Source of the DNA: Lates calcarifer | Lineage: Eukaryota; Chordata; Actinopteri; Centropomidae | Length of the DNA stretch: 64,000 nt | NCBI RefSeq assembly: GCF_001640805.2 | Contig: NC_066833.1 | Location: 13,596,183-13,660,182 of the forward strand | Reading direction: 5' to 3' | Part shown: piece after piece, positions 44,031-58,649 of the stretch | How positions within the stretch are numbered: position 1 is the first letter of the stretch | Layout of the letters: every line of letters starts with the position of its first letter | Notes under the pieces: model-generated | Told to the model about the DNA's origin: nothing | The model's input: the letters and a program-made list of their open reading frames with translations, nothing else | Databases searched by the model: none | Made by a program: the position numbers and the translations under genes

Positions 44031-47000
44031 AATGTTTGGCTATGGACCCAAGAATGTGTCACTTAATAAGGTAACAAGACCTGCTAATCCTGCAAACTCA
44101 TAATTATGTGTAATGTGTATTCTCATTAAGCAACAGAATTGAGATTACAAATCTACACTTGTGTGTGTTTAATAATCAAACAAATTGTGTTAATAATCAA
44201 AGAAATTGATGGTTTTGGTTTGAGAGCAGGAAGTGTTAAATATGGCTTGTGACTGACCACTTATTCTGATTACTGGCCCATATTGGCAAACCTGATTAAA
44301 TGTGGTGGTTTAATAGACTGTGACCAAACAAAGAGGTAATCTGGTGAATGACGGTGAAGCACTTTAAAGGGGGAAAGAAAAACAATGTTGCAGTACAAGC
44401 CAGTAGTAGATCTTAGTGTTTTGTATGATAATGTCTTAAACAGAGTTGAACAAAAATACTAAAAACTGAATCTGGCACAGATGGCTTTGATATGATGCAT
44501 GCCTTCAATTGTACTTTTCATGCCATCTGAGAAAAACTTCAATATTGTGCTCCACTTTCTTCACCATTCATTCATTTTCTTTGGCTTTTGTTTTGTGCTG
44601 AACAGGTAGCATTAGCTTGTAGTAGCTTCTGCTCTGGGAATAGCTGCCAGCATCTTGGTTTCGTTGGACCAGCGGTAGTTACAGAAAGCTGCTGAGTGTT
44701 GTTGCTGATTCTCCTCAGTGGGACCTTTGGCATAAGCAACCCTTTCACATAACCAGGAGTACTTTTGCAGAATATAAAGGTAAAAATATTTCTTAAAGCT
44801 TCTTTAATATTTGAGGGTCATTTAGATGCCAAGTGTGCTGCTCTCTGTGAGTCAGGGCTTGTGCAAATGCAAATTTAATTTTTTTTTTTTTTTGCAAACT
44901 GCTAAAAATTGAACCAGTTGTCAATTCAAAACGTGCTCCATCCAAAGCCAAACTGAGTATAAATGTTATGATTCTCTGGTTATTGTGCTTGTGAGGAACT
45001 TTCATCCACAAGATTTACCTGACAACTGTAAAGTCTTTGATAAAAATACAATGTCACTTCATTTTCACATATAAAAAAAATTCAAATACAACTTTCACAG
45101 ACAAAAGCAATGCTAATTATTACCGCCTATGCTTGCTAACAAGGAAGCAACAGTGACAGCATGTAGTATTTGGTAAAACAAAGTACTTACAGACCTAATG
45201 GTGTCCATGGCAGCAGTAAGATAAGAGTTATTACAACAGGAGAAGCAGTTACTCTGTTTAATGCCTCATTATCCCCCCCGAGGAGATCCCAGTGCTAATA
45301 CTGTTCCTGCAGCATGACCAATGGGAAGCAGTGTAGTACAAAATGATGTTATATACAAATCATGACCTAACTAACACTAAATCCACCTTTTTTAGATCGT
45401 CAATTACTTGTACTTGTCATTTTTTTGTCCATCATTCTCAGTCCCATCTTATTGTGTTCATTGTAAAAGGAGTCATTTTCCTTTTCCAGAGAAAACCCAG
45501 TAATTCCTATTTACATCTTCATTATCACTCATTCATGCCCCTTCTTCTGTCACTCTCCAGTGTCAGGGTTCAAATGTGTTTTTTGAAATTGCGGAAGAGG
45601 CATGTTCAAGCTAAAGGGCACCCTGCGTGAATGTGCTAACATGTTTCTGACAATAAAATACAGAAGCATGCATATTTTAGGAATAGGTTTGTGCCCTGGC
45701 ATGTTCCAAATCCAGACAATCAAGTGAGAGACTAAGCCAAGTCCAGGCTGATTCTGCTGTAAATGATTCACCATATTGCAAAGGTCAACCTCTATTAGAT
45801 GGTTTGTAGTGTGAGCTTCCAGTCTCATTGCAAAGAAGATAAACTTCCACGAATATCTGTTCTCATCTCTCAATCCTAAGCCCTGTGTCTGAACCTCTCG
45901 CCTCTTACTGTTCTTAACAGCATAGTAAAGCTATCTTTGCGCCGCGCTCTTTTTAATGTCAGATGTGACTCAATAAATCTTCTTCACAATGGCCCGACAC
46001 ATCTTTTATTTCTCCCCCATCCTCCTCCGAGCACAGGATGTATTCAAAATGCAGATATCAGCCCTTTATTTGAGAGTCAGCCTGTCATTGTGCTCTGTCT
46101 CTGGTGTGACGCAGTTTGCTTGAAGATGTTATTGGATTGGATTCCACACAAGTATTTGTGAATAGGATTCATATTCAGTTACATTAATATCAACTGTCAT
46201 TTATTTAGGTATAAAAATGTGCATGCCAAAAGATAATTGCACAAAATATCACTTGTCAGCCTCATTCACTGAAAAAGATCATAATCAGACTTCAGAAACT
46301 GATATTGTCTGTATCCTGGTCTGCATTCAGATGACTGTTACCATCACTGTTCTCTTTCTTATACACCCACTCATTCCCAATGCCCTCTCTATCCCCCTCT
46401 CTCCTGCTTTTTCTCTAATTGTGAATTAATGAGACTTCAAAGTGCAACAAATTAGAATTGATGTCAAATCCTTGTGGACAGCTTTACAGAGAGTCGGCCT
46501 AATGAAGGGAAATGAAGTGCTGAGGCTGGAGACAGCTTTGACCTGTGTGGAGACAGTGGTAGTACCCAGTAATGCAGTGCAGCATTACCAATGTCATGGT
46601 GGTCAACTAATGCTGTGTATCACTTGGTGCTTGCTTTTATGAAATGTATTTTTTCTCAAGGATAAAATGTTATTAAATTAAATTTTTGTTACTCCCCTTA
46701 GCTTTTCATTTAAATATGAGGCTGAATTTGAATTAATCTAAATGTGTAATTATCCCTATAACCTGATTTAACTTTTCCATAATTACTAATCTTCCCCTCA
46801 CACTTCAACCAGATTATACTGCATAAGACTAAGCTTTTTAAGCGTTTCCACTTCTTTGATGCAAAAGGTAAAAAAGTTAACTTTCTCACTCTTTTGCATT
46901 TTAAAGTAAAAAGACTACTTGAAATCACTGCTGTTTGATTTTTCTGATTATTCATGGGAAACATTTTCCTTATATAAAAAGGAGGGCAGCTCAGGACGTC

Positions 47001-47549
47001 AAAGTAAATAAATAACAACAACAAATAGATTTAAAAAAAAAAAAAAAGCTGTGTAAAGAATTAAAGCAGGGAGTAACATAAAACCATTTAGTCAGTGGAA
47101 TTTCTTTTCACTTTGGATAAGAAACAACAATTTTGCTGCAGTCTGCGTTTGACTGACTCTTATCTTTTCACTGCTCTAGAAAATCAGCTGTAATTCTAGC
47201 CAGATTATCTCTTCAAGTACCTCTCCCTCACTTTTCGTCAATGATTTAGGCTCGGGTCAATGTTTTCCACTTCAGCAGAGAAAGGTGCATATATTTTTCC
47301 TCTCTGCTTTTCAGTTCCATTTACTGCTCCATCTCATGAGGCTATTATTGTGCTGGCCTCAGGTTCAACCTCAGTGGGTTTTATGGATGGTTCTAGAAAG
47401 TTAGAGCTATAAAAATATGAGACTGTGACGGAGAAGAGGATAGATAGGTGAGCCGAGGACTTCTCTGTTCTCCCCTCTCCTGACCATGTGACGCAAGTCC
47501 AGTCAGAGAAAACAGAGATTCCCAAAATGCAAAAGCAGGGGGTGTCCCT
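44031..47549. other. Gene-free region downstream of asmt
   Basis: I find no exon-like or conserved coding sequence on either strand. There are T/A runs at about 44880-44893 and 47033-47046. Small frames of 66-107 codons lack motifs. Confidence 0.45.
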
Positions 47550-47559
47550 GTTTTCCTTG

Positions 47560-47700
47560 TGGTTTAAGAGGCACATTCATGTAACCACAATGTCCCCCGT
47601 TCGATTCCAGCCAATGACCCTCGTGCATTTCATCTCCCTTTGACTCCCCATGTTCCATGTCTGTCTGTCAACTATCAAATTATGGCAAACATTATTAATT
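47560..47700 (+). mobile_element. tRNA-derived SINE, partly degraded
   Basis: 'gttcgattcc' at about 47599-47608 is an excellent RNA polymerase III B box. It is preceded by 'tgtggtttaagaggcacatt', which resembles the A-box side of a common fish SINE. It is followed by 'catttcatctccctttgact' and 'tctgtcaactatcaaat', matching the CTCTC/CTGTC…TATCAAAT-type tail of that SINE. It is not an intact tRNA gene because the arms do not pair fully. Confidence 0.65.
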
Positions 47701-49337
47701 ATTAACATTATTAACATTAAAATCATTATAATAAGGCAAAAACAGGATGGCATAAAGATTATACATGTGTGTTTGTGATCTGATTCTCATGCATATATTA
47801 CAGCGGCATGTTCCCCTCAGGAAGTAGATGAAAAGATAGGAATAGTAAAAACCAGAATCCTCAGGAGTAGCTCATAAATATGGCATAGTAAGTGAAAATG
47901 ATTACTTGTGGCTTATGACTTATGAGTGTATCTGCTATCAACATAATTGAATTGGTATATAGGAAATATAGTGTGTGTGTGGTGTGTGTGTGTGCTCAGT
48001 GTGTACTGTGCTCTTCGGGGACACTCTAAATCTGCTCCACAAGTCACGCACCCTCCCACCCTCAAGCTCTGGGATGCCACTTTAAGATAACAACTTCAGG
48101 GCATTTCAGGGAACACACTCAGTTTGTGCCCAGAGACGCTGTGGGTACGTGTGCGCGCAAGTGTCTGTGTTTGTGTGTGGTGCTTATTAAGGCTCCTGGC
48201 TCTTTTTTGTGATGTAGTTATGTTTTCATTCCAAAGTTTTTCGGTAGAAACTGAAAGTTAAGACCTGATTTCCTTTTTGGAGCTGCAGTCAGAGCAAAGT
48301 GTCACATCTCAGCGTTTCCACCCAAGACTCTCCTGGAAACTCTGTGATCAGGAGAGTCACTAAAATGCTCAGCTAGGACGAGCAACCTTCTACTTTGGGA
48401 TTTAATGTTGTGTGTTTTTTTAAGTGTACATCTCAACATTTTTCCCTAATAGTGAGCATCTAAGCCATATTTAAATTATTATTTGATTATTTAATTTGTA
48501 AAACAGTTCCTGGAGCCTATCTATATTAATTTAATGTGGAAGAACATGGAAAATAATGTATGTAATGCTATTGTCATCTGGTGCTTTAAAGATGGGAAAA
48601 TGTACTCTTCGGGTTATTTCCATATCACATTATCAATGTTTCAGCCTTTCTTCTCAGAAATTCATCCACCTGTGTTGCTATAGTAACCTGATGTGGCACA
48701 GTTTCCCTCTAGAAAAGAAACAAACTGCCTCCAAAAATGACATCCACAGTTTATGTTATGTGACATGGCCTATTTATCTAGTATGTCGGTCACCTGGTGT
48801 TGGACAAGTAAACAGACCTAGATATGCACTGTACAGACATGTTTAAACCACATGGGTGGCTTCATGGCTGAGAAAAGTACAAAACCAAAAGTTTGCCATC
48901 GGTTTAGAAGAGAATAAATGTGGCTGGGATATAGACATTGTCACCTGAGTGACTGAGCCTTGCTCCTTGATTTCAGTGATTGAGTGAACATCATTCAAAC
49001 CACAGTTTGTTTCATTGCCGCAGCTGTGTGTTAGGGAAAGGTAGAGACAAGAGAGGTTGTGATTGTAGCCTCAACAGAGAGGAAGAGGAACAGTGGTGAT
49101 GAGGAGAGGGAGAGGTGATCTGTGTCTTTTCATCAGAACCATGGTGAAGGGATCAAAACATAGAGTTACACACATACACACACACACACACACAAATGCG
49201 CACACCCATCACATCTCACAACTCAATAAAAGTGTCTCTTGGCTGTAAGCCGTGCTTTGTCACTTCCAAACACTTCCATAATTCATGTGCCGGTGACAGC
49301 GGTATTGAACAGAGGACAAAGATGTCTGCCCTGTAGG

Positions 49338-49401
<64 letters not shown>

Positions 49402-50693
49402 TCCTTGCCTACCTTACCCGTATAGCCCACAATTTCTACTCACTTTGAAAATTATGAAAACAAGATTACACTAAATAAAAAAGTAACCTTTGAAAATGAG
49501 AAAATGAGAACTATGATGAAATGTATTTTATTTTTCATCAATGAATAAAAATAAACTAAAATGTAAAAGAGAAAGAAACTGATTTATGAATTGCATTCAT
49601 CCACAGACATTAGACAAGAACCAGCGACAAATCAGATGAGATAAACTACAAAAACATGCAGGCAGCGCACTGACATTGAGTAAGTTCATGTAACTATCAA
49701 GTGCCATGAATGTGGATGTAATATTAACGTTGACTATCTTTTGGCTATATTTTGCAATACTATCAAAAGGAGTCAGTCACTTCCATCTAAATCTCCCTCT
49801 AAATGTCACCCTGAAAAAATATCACAGTTGATATTATCCAATGATGTAGCATCTCCTCTCAAAATAAACCCAGACAATGCACCATGCATACTGATTGTAT
49901 TGAGAGTTTCTCTCTGAGCACATTTCAGTCTTCACTTTGGGTGTTGGACTTCAGTATTCACTGAGCTTCATAAGTATCAAATCCACATTCTCAGAACTTC
50001 TAAGCATTCATCTAACGCACTAGTTATTTGGTCAGAGACACTTGAACTCAATTTCTTAGAGTCCTTTTATCTGTGTGTTGCCTCATCAAGGATTGAACTC
50101 ACAACTTCAAAACTTAAAAAAAAACAAAAAAACAGACCTCTAAAATGTTGCCTGCTGGCTCTCTGGTCCACTCCATTGTTGAGTGTGCGACAATGGGAAG
50201 GACCCCTGTTGGATAGATAGACAAGCACACACACAAACACAAGCACACACATGCACACACAAAAGGTGCTTGTAGAGTTTCACAGAGAAACACAGAATAT
50301 ATGTTATTGGAGATGTTTAGAGAGGTGATGAAGCTGTGCTAGTGTGTGTGTGTGTGTGTGTGTGCAAGCAAGTGCATGCATATACCACTTGATAATGACT
50401 AATCCCTCCATTTTTGCCCTTCCTCCTCTCTGTCACTTACTGTTGCTTCTGTTTTTTATATCTTTGTCCTGCCCCTTAGCATGACTAAATACAGTCTGTC
50501 TCACACACACACACAACGGGAGGCTGTGGCTGTCTGGCAGACATATTTCAGCCACAAGGTTGTCACTTCTGCTTCTGGCAACATGTCACCCACCCACATG
50601 CCCCCCATCCAAAAAAAGGACCAGGGACAGAAATACATCCTTGTCCTGGTTTTGACGTCATTTGGTCCTCCTAGCCAAATGGAGGAGCTGTGA

Positions 50694-50729
<36 letters not shown>

Positions 50730-51319
50730 CCAAATGTTTGTCTTTATTAAAATGATTTCTCACAGCATAGATGCTTATCCTGCCAGAAGTGAGTAAGAGT
50801 GGACGCCATGACACATGCCATGGCTTTATTTGTACCAGTGACACTGAAGGTGGCATCTAAATGTGTTTACACAGAGCCCTGAAATGACTTCTGAAATGGC
50901 AACAGGAAACAAAACCTTACACTGCACTTGCATCACAATTTAGGAACCTCCACATACAAGGTGACTACTAATTAACTGTAGGAGGTGTAAATGTCAACTA
51001 TTCAGTAAAACAGTGACAAATACAAACAGTTATAATTCTTTGCAGGTTTCATTTTTGCCACTATCATCTTCCCTTGCACAGTACAGACAATTCAACAATT
51101 TCAGAAATCAACAGCAAATTAACTATTACATGTTATCCTTACTAGAAATACATCCTGGATGCAGTTGATACAAACAAACAAACAAACAAATATGTCACGT
51201 ATCTTTCCCTTCCTGGTTAACCTCAGACAGTTATTGCCTCTTATTTAAGACACTACCCTCAGTTTCTCTGGTTTTAATCTATCTCTATAATTCTAATTAC
51301 TCCTAATATGAGTCTGTTT
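47701..51319. other. Gene-free region with CA/TG microsatellites
   Basis: Microsatellites lie at about 49166-49194 (CA), 49340-49400 (CA, about 60 bp), 50341-50364 (TG), 50697-50727 (CA) and 51176-51199 (AAAC). There are no supported genes. Confidence 0.5.
49340..49400. repeat. CA microsatellite, about 60 bp
   Basis: This is a pure (CA)n tract of about 30 units in the gene-free region. Confidence 0.95.
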
Positions 51320-51329
51320 CTGAGGTACA

Positions 51330-51650
51330 AAGTTAGAACCAGCAGGTGACTAGCTTAGCTTAGCATAAGGACTGGAAGGAGGGGGAAACAGCTAACCTGG
51401 CTCTGTCTGAAGGTAACAAAAGCTGCTTGGCAACACATCTGAAGCTCATTAATTGATATGTTTTGATCTCATTTATTTAATTTGTAGACAGAGATTTTAA
51501 AAATAAGATAAAAAAAAGTTCTCGTTTTAGTGTGAGTTATTTACTGGAATTATTTCTTGGGGTGACAACTTCATGGTGAGGACAAAACAAAACAAGACAA
51601 GCCTAACATTTTTTTCCTGTCATCTTTATGCTAAGCTAAAGAGGTCCTGT
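51330..51650. repeat. Teleost 'tagcttagcttagcataa' dispersed repeat, copy 1
   Basis: The segment starts near 'tgactagcttagcttagcat' and contains 'gggggaaacagctaacctgg', 'ctctgtctgaaggtaacaaa' and 'atgctaagctaaa' at the far end. I recognise it as a high-copy repeat of percomorph fish. The opposing 'agcttagc' and 'gctaagct' strings suggest inverted ends. It carries no coding sequence. Confidence 0.6.
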
Positions 51651-54600
51651 TATCCTGTTTATTTTTTACTTGACTATTTTCACTTTACAGAGTTTATGGA
51701 AGGAGCCAGTCATTGTAAGGGTCATACTTGACTTGATGTGTCTCATACCCTGAGTCTGTAATTAGTTAATGTAAACTCTTGTCCAACACATTTCAACCTT
51801 GTCTTTTTGAGCGTTTTCAAATCTTCACCAGCAACATCACCAACAATGATTCCATCTCATTAGGAATACCAGAAACTTAAAGCTCTCACATGAACACACA
51901 TTAATCTCTGTAAATTGTAATTCAGCCTGGAGATCTGTTGACATCATTGCTATGTACATTTTATTCTGTTGTATTATCTCTCAACACACAGAGCACTGCT
52001 TGAAGGCTTGGGTTCTGTGACTTTACATTTGCCTTTAAAAGTGCCTCTCACAGAACTGGACCAAGCCACATATTGTCTTAAACAGAACAAATACAGCATG
52101 CCACAATGTAATTGTGCAAACATGTTGCACAAACAGGAGATCTCGTGTGTACATACAGATAAAATGAAATGAGATACAAAGAAGCACAGGCAAACTAAAA
52201 CCATGCGTGTTTTCATTTTTTTATGTCGTCACCCTGAAATGTATTTCAGTGTGTGCACTTTTGAGGAGACACAGATGGTATTTGTTCGACTTAAACAGGA
52301 CTTAAACTTGGTAATCGTGGGTTTACTTGCACCATTATATGTTCACTTTGCCTTTATTTCATTATATTAATTGCTTTCTTCTTTCTCCTTTTAAATAGCT
52401 GTGAAAGTGGGAATATGTAACTTTTTGTATATTTATTCAATTGTCTACATTTATATTACCACTTAAAATTACAGCTTAAAATACTTATTGTCTTTATTCA
52501 GGCTGTACAAGAGTTCAAGTGCACAAGCTTATTATTTTTCTCATGTATGTAAGCATGACATTTACTTGCTTACATTTACTTTGCATGCATCCTTACCATA
52601 CAGTGCATGTACCTTGCTATGTGATTAGGCATATTAGGTCTGTGCCAGCCTGAAAAATTCCCTCCCTCGCAGCCATTATCATCCCAGTTCAAGCAGCCAG
52701 CGCTGCTCTGTAGAACAGTTCAGCTCATTTCATCATTTGTTCTGGTTTACCAGGATTAGTCCACTGTGTATAACTGATCATTTTTAGCATTTTGCCCTGT
52801 TGAACAGAATCATTCCCACTTGGTAATGATACTCCTCCAAGCATTGCGACAGTTGATACATTTTTCCCTGAGGTTGTTGCCTGTAAATGTTACCTGGGTA
52901 ACTAAAATGGCTGTTTTGGAGACTCGAATGGATAATCTCAGCTCTGTGACCCAATGGCAAAAAAAAAAAAAAAACACACAAACATCAATCTCTCCTAATG
53001 CAGCACTGTGTTTCAAGTACATCACATGCATGGGTCAAATACACAGGCATAATGGTTATGGTTAAATGGATTCAGTTGCCATAGGTGATTACTCACAGGA
53101 GCATCTGGCCTTTTTGAAAGAGCACAGTTTATTTCAGCCAACCACAGTCGGGCAGATTAACATATTTCTCGTGATTGTTTTCATTAGTGTGTAAATGCCA
53201 GGGTCGTCCTGGTCCCTGTCCCTGAGGGAATCAGAACAGGCGAAGCACACTGCCTGTTTGATGGGCAGGGGGATGGAGGAGTAGCTAATTAATATTCATA
53301 TACCATATGTAACTCTGTAAGCCTAACCCCATATGCAAAAACATGCACCTACTCCTCTGCATGTTATCTCACTACAGAGTGCTACTAATCTGTATTACAC
53401 TGTCAAGTTAGAACATTCACAAGGGGAAATGACTCCCATTCATTTAATTCCATGGATTATTAGCTGCCTACACTCATGTTGATTCGGTGCATCAGTTTGA
53501 GCAATAGGGATAGAGGTTGAGCCCGGCTCTGTTGCAGCGCTCTTTTCAACTCCATCTTTTTTCATATACTTTCCAGGGAGGCAAGGAATGGTTCAGGTTT
53601 CACAGAAACCTGCAGTAACAACCAAGCTTTTACCGGCTGTGGGTAAAAGGAGAGATAGCGGCAAAGCTGTATGTCTGACAATGACACAGCAGGGGAACTG
53701 ACATTTTTGGCTAAATCCAAGCAACACTGTGGGCTTTTTTCAGCTGTTCATCTGAGAGGGAAAAACCTTTCTTGCGTGCAATCCTACAAGCGCCTGTCAA
53801 CATTCTGTGATAACAAAAATGTATTCATACTCACTCTGATGCGAGCCTAAATGAAAATCTGAATGTTACTTCCTATAGCAGCAGCTTGCTGGTCTCCCAA
53901 CATGATAGGTAGATATATTATATTTCATTTGTATGTGAAAGCTCTTCCACATATTTTATCTATAACACTGGTCACAGGTAAGTTTCCCCAAATCCAATAA
54001 AAAGCAGGACAGAAGTGCTAATGTCACTCTGACATGTTAGCACTCTGGCTGATTCTCATGCAGTGGGGGAAAAATCTCCCAAAATATAGCTAGCTGATGA
54101 TGTACTCCTTGGCCTTGGAAGCATCATCACGTTAACATGTTGGTGATAAGCTAGTTGTCAAAACATGCTAACATTTGCAGCTTAGGTTAGAGCAGACAAA
54201 TGCTCTACTCCTTATACTTTACTCTTTTGTTTTTTGGAAAGACCAAAAGAAAAGACCACTCCTTATATTCTGAATTTAGAATGTAGTAGAGCTCAAAGCA
54301 CAGTGTTCCTGTAAAAAGCAAATGATGCTGTCATAGACTGAGGTAATTTGAAAGGGTGACCGTCATGATAGACCACTAATGAAAACAAATGACAGCAGCA
54401 TGCATTGGTGCACACATAAAGGCACAGTTTTACATGGGCAGCAGGCATGCACTAGCACTAGCACAGCATGTCCTTGCTAGGAGGAGCCAGACAATGTTTG
54501 CAGGAGATTCTGTCTCCGTCACCCTGCGTCTTTTCTCTTTCTCTGCATCCACGTTCTCGCTGTTATCATCCATCCATCCATCTCCCTGCAGTTAACCAGG

Positions 54601-56653
54601 GCAGCGGTTGCATATAGCTGCATAACCCCCCACCCCCATCCCCCTCTGCGTCTCTAACACTAAAATGACCTTCACTGGCTCAATATACCGGAAGATGGGA
54701 AAGACAGAATCAGAGTGGTATGGAGAGAAAAAGGTTTGGAAGGCGGGAGGGAGGAGATGTGGTAAATTAAGAAACAGAGGAAAAAAAGGCACGAGGGGAG
54801 AAGATGATGGCGAATTGGGGGTGGGCTGGGGGGGGTGGTAGATGGAAAAAGGCTGATGAAAGAGAGGAAATTATATGGGTGTGAACAGTGAACACAAAAT
54901 CATATGTACGATTTGGAAGAATCAGGGGCAGAGTGGGATGAAAAATGGGAAGAAGATGAGATAGACCATGTGAAGAATGATAGCACACTTACTAAAATAA
55001 ATCCTTGCTCTGCATGTGTACTGAGGGGCTCCACAGCACTGTTGATCTGGCTTCAATCCAATAGCATTTTACCCTCATAAAGCATTTTAAGGTAAAACCC
55101 CTCTCTGACCACATGCTAGGCAATATCAAGCTGTAATGCAGGAGACAGTAGTTGTTGATAGTATATTCTGCCAACAAAAATAATATATAGTAATAAGTAA
55201 TAATAATAACATAGTATCTCCTGGAGGAGCACTGTCTTGTCTGGCTGGAATGACAGAGGGAAGATTAACTGTGTCCATGTGTGTTTTGTTTGACCTTCTC
55301 TTTATCCTTGTTTAGCCCTGTTTCGCTGCACTGAAGATGAACACCCACATAATGAAGAGAGAGAGGGAGAGATATGGAGAAAAAAGTAAGAAGAGTGTTC
55401 TCTCAGTACTGCAGGCTTTCCTGCCTAAACTCTGACTCTCTTTCCCTGTCTGACTCATCGCAAAGCCATGAAATACTAAAGCGGGTAAAGAGAGATTATT
55501 TAAAAACTATCTTATACATTCAGTAGGAAACGGCAGCTGTCAGCTCCGGCAGAAGACCCGCCGAGATACGAAGAATCTCTCCCTCTGTCTTATGGTCTCT
55601 ATCTCACTCTTTCTTGCTCTATCTTGCTCTTCCACTCTGTATAATCTTCACCTCATTAGCATTTCAAAAATCATATCTTTATGAGTCATGCATTGCAGGC
55701 ACTCTGGTGAGTTTGTCATTACTTGGTTTGGAAAACCGGGGCAACTCAGCCTCCCCTTGCAAGACCCAGTTCAGGGTTGTTGGAAGACATTTTGCATCCC
55801 ACAAATACACAAAACACACTCTGTCACAGTCATGCAAAGGAATGAATATAGCTGGATCTATGCAAGAACACAAAAGATTAGATGAATTTTTACTGATCTC
55901 TGTGGAGAAACTGGGTCATTGCAGCAGGAGATGTTAACAGGATTCAGCACAAAATAAAGAAATTAATAAGAGCAGAACAGATGAGAGGTTTAAAGGGACA
56001 AGGGACAATGTCAACATGTCAAGAAGACAATTTTAACATTCAGAATGAATACAAACAAAAATTATACACTTATTGTATATCTCCAAACAAAACTCATCCA
56101 ACCTTACACAGACCAAAAGATGGTGAAACAACAAGACAACAATACTAAACAGTGTTGAACACAGCAACCAAATAAAACAATTCACTGAAAGGCTCAGCCA
56201 GTTAACCCCAAATATATGCACATACACAGTTTATTTATACACACCTCCTCAGAAAGATCTTCAAATGTCTCCAGTACTCAACAAAGTAAAACTTTGACCT
56301 TTCTGCATCAAATATGTTTTTTATTCCCATGTATCAAATGAAATTGTTTCCTCCTGTTTATCCTGCGTTATAGGTTTCACTTTAACATAACATACTTTAC
56401 CATTCCCCATATGGTTTCTAATTTTGTTATTTTCTGTGGCTGTTGTCTTTCACATATTATTTACATTTAATTTATTTTCCAGTGTTGTAGTGTGTGGATA
56501 TATTAAATACACCCATTATTTATAGATCTTACTATTTTTTTTACCCAAATCTGGTAAATTGTTTTTCTCCTTCTTTTAGTTGATCTCAGTTTTTAAGTCT
56601 TAATAAAACTTATAGTTACAAAATCTGAGGAAGACACCCCAAATAAGTATATG

Positions 56654-56687
<34 letters not shown>

Positions 56688-58640
56688 TGAACAGCAGCAA
56701 GGTGCCATTTAGGGTTAAACCCCTGGGGAACTGCCTGCGTTAATGATCGGATTAACAGCCAACATTCAGGAGATTAAATTCCCAGTGGAGTAAGCATTCA
56801 CAACAAAACACATAGTTCAACACCAGCACTGCAGAGAACATGTTACACACACTCTGCAATGACAGAGCGCACTGCATGCTGCGTCAGAAATACACAACAA
56901 AAAAGGGTGAAAAAGGTTTTATTTCTATGACGGGAGAAATATTTATTTTTCTCTCACATCTGTCATACTTGAAAACTCCGAAAAAAGAACATGGAGGGAG
57001 GCAGAGCGACTCATCATTGCAGCAGCTCCAAGAAAACACAGAGACGGTATCTGTCATTGTTGTTAACCCTGACAGGAGGAGGGAAAAGAATGAGACACAT
57101 TGCAGACTGCATCAGCAGAGTGAAATCAGAATGGCTTTCTCTCTCTCTTTCTTTTTTCACCCTAATGCAGCAGTGTTTTTTTGTTTTTTTGAGAGAGAGA
57201 TAGAAGAACATTCATTTGTTGAACACGATTTTGGTTTGTCAAGACCCATTGATGATAACAAATTAGGCCAGAGTAATGTGAGACATATTGTGGGCAGTAA
57301 TTTTGAATGCTGCCTCTTTGCATTTGACATTTGTGTCACGTTATTGTGCAATGGTTCCTTTCAGTGTTGCAGTGATTACCTCAGTGAAGCCACAGCACTG
57401 ATGTACTATTCTGAGCACGGGTGTCAGCTAATGAAAATCATGTCAGCTAAGTGTTTGATAATTACCACCTGCATTTATATGATGTTTATTACAAGATGAG
57501 GGGACCAAGATGTCAGAGTAGCACAAAGAAGGCAAAGTGAAAAAAACATAATTTTCCTCAGAAGAGGTCTGTATTTTCACAAAGTAGTAGCAGAAAGTAA
57601 TTCAAAATGATTTTGGAAAAGGTATTATATTCTGACAGAATGGGTAAAAAATACTGAACTTCATTTTGAAACATGCAAATTTGATATCTAACAAAAGAGG
57701 GATGGTCAAAATGGCAAAAAAGTGGCAAGATTAAAAAAAAAGAAGTTAAGTCATTGCCTGTTCAAAAACACAACTGCCTCTAATGTCCCCTCATGTGCAC
57801 AACATGTCCCAGGGTATCAGTGCACTCTGACCCAATGCTTTGTTCCTGTGCTCATTAGGTAATTCAGTACATCACCAGAGAGGCCAAATCAACTGTGACA
57901 AATATGAAGTTAAACTAGTGAGTGTAAACTGAAACAGAACATTTCAGGAGACTGTCCACTTACATCTGTCGCTGACTGGATAGCACTTTACAAGATCAGT
58001 GTCTAATTTGCCAGACAGAGTGATCATGGTATAAGAACATAAAGCAGAAGAGGCACAGGTACTCTCACAAGTGTTTCTTCAGGCAGTTTTCACTAAAGTA
58101 ATTCAATAGTTCATTTGGCACTTAACATCAAATTTAAATAACATTCGAGCTCCTGTTTTGCCTGAGGAGCTGGATCAGCGAGGGCTTCAACCTGCAATTT
58201 ATAAGATAATTATCTACTGATCTGAATAGTTGTGAACTGACTTCAAACCTCAAATTTATGTAAATATTTCAATGGTCAGATCCTCAATAGGGCAAAATTT
58301 CTCTTTGTGATATTGTTTTATAGCTTTGCACCTCTGTGACCTACATGATGTGCATACTGTATTATGCAGCATTTTCTACTCAGTAGTATAATACAGTAAT
58401 ATAATAACACATCACTGCATTGTTAGACCAATCTGTCTTTGGTAGGGACAGGTGCTCCCAAAGTAATATTATATATTTTTTTAAGTTAGGTATGAGTCTG
58501 GTCAGCTTTGAAAGTGCATGTTTGCTTTCTTTGTAAGAGTTAGATGATTGACTGATACCACTCTCATTGGTGTGTGTCAAGTATGAAGTTGAAAGAGCTA
58601 TTTGAATATGCTGAACTTGCGACGTTGTTTCTAGACTGGT
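51651..58640. other. Gene-free region
   Basis: No supported gene was found. The region contains an A run at about 52960-52974, a CCATC tract near 54570-54582, G-rich runs near 54830 and a CA microsatellite at about 56661-56687. The longest open frame (56840-57499, 219 codons) has no recognisable domain, biased low-complexity composition and no splice context, so I treat it as chance. Confidence 0.45.
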
Positions 58641-58649
58641 GAGTAAATA

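Noticed and set aside
50085..50105. B-box-like 'gagttcaatcc' on the minus strand, possible tRNA or SINE
   Set aside because: No A box at the right spacing, no pairing arms and no SINE-like tail.
56840..57499. 219-codon open frame on the plus strand, the longest in the gene-free region
   Set aside because: It has no recognisable domain, a low-complexity mixed composition, no splice or promoter context, and AT-rich sequence that is typical of the flanks. It is most likely chance.
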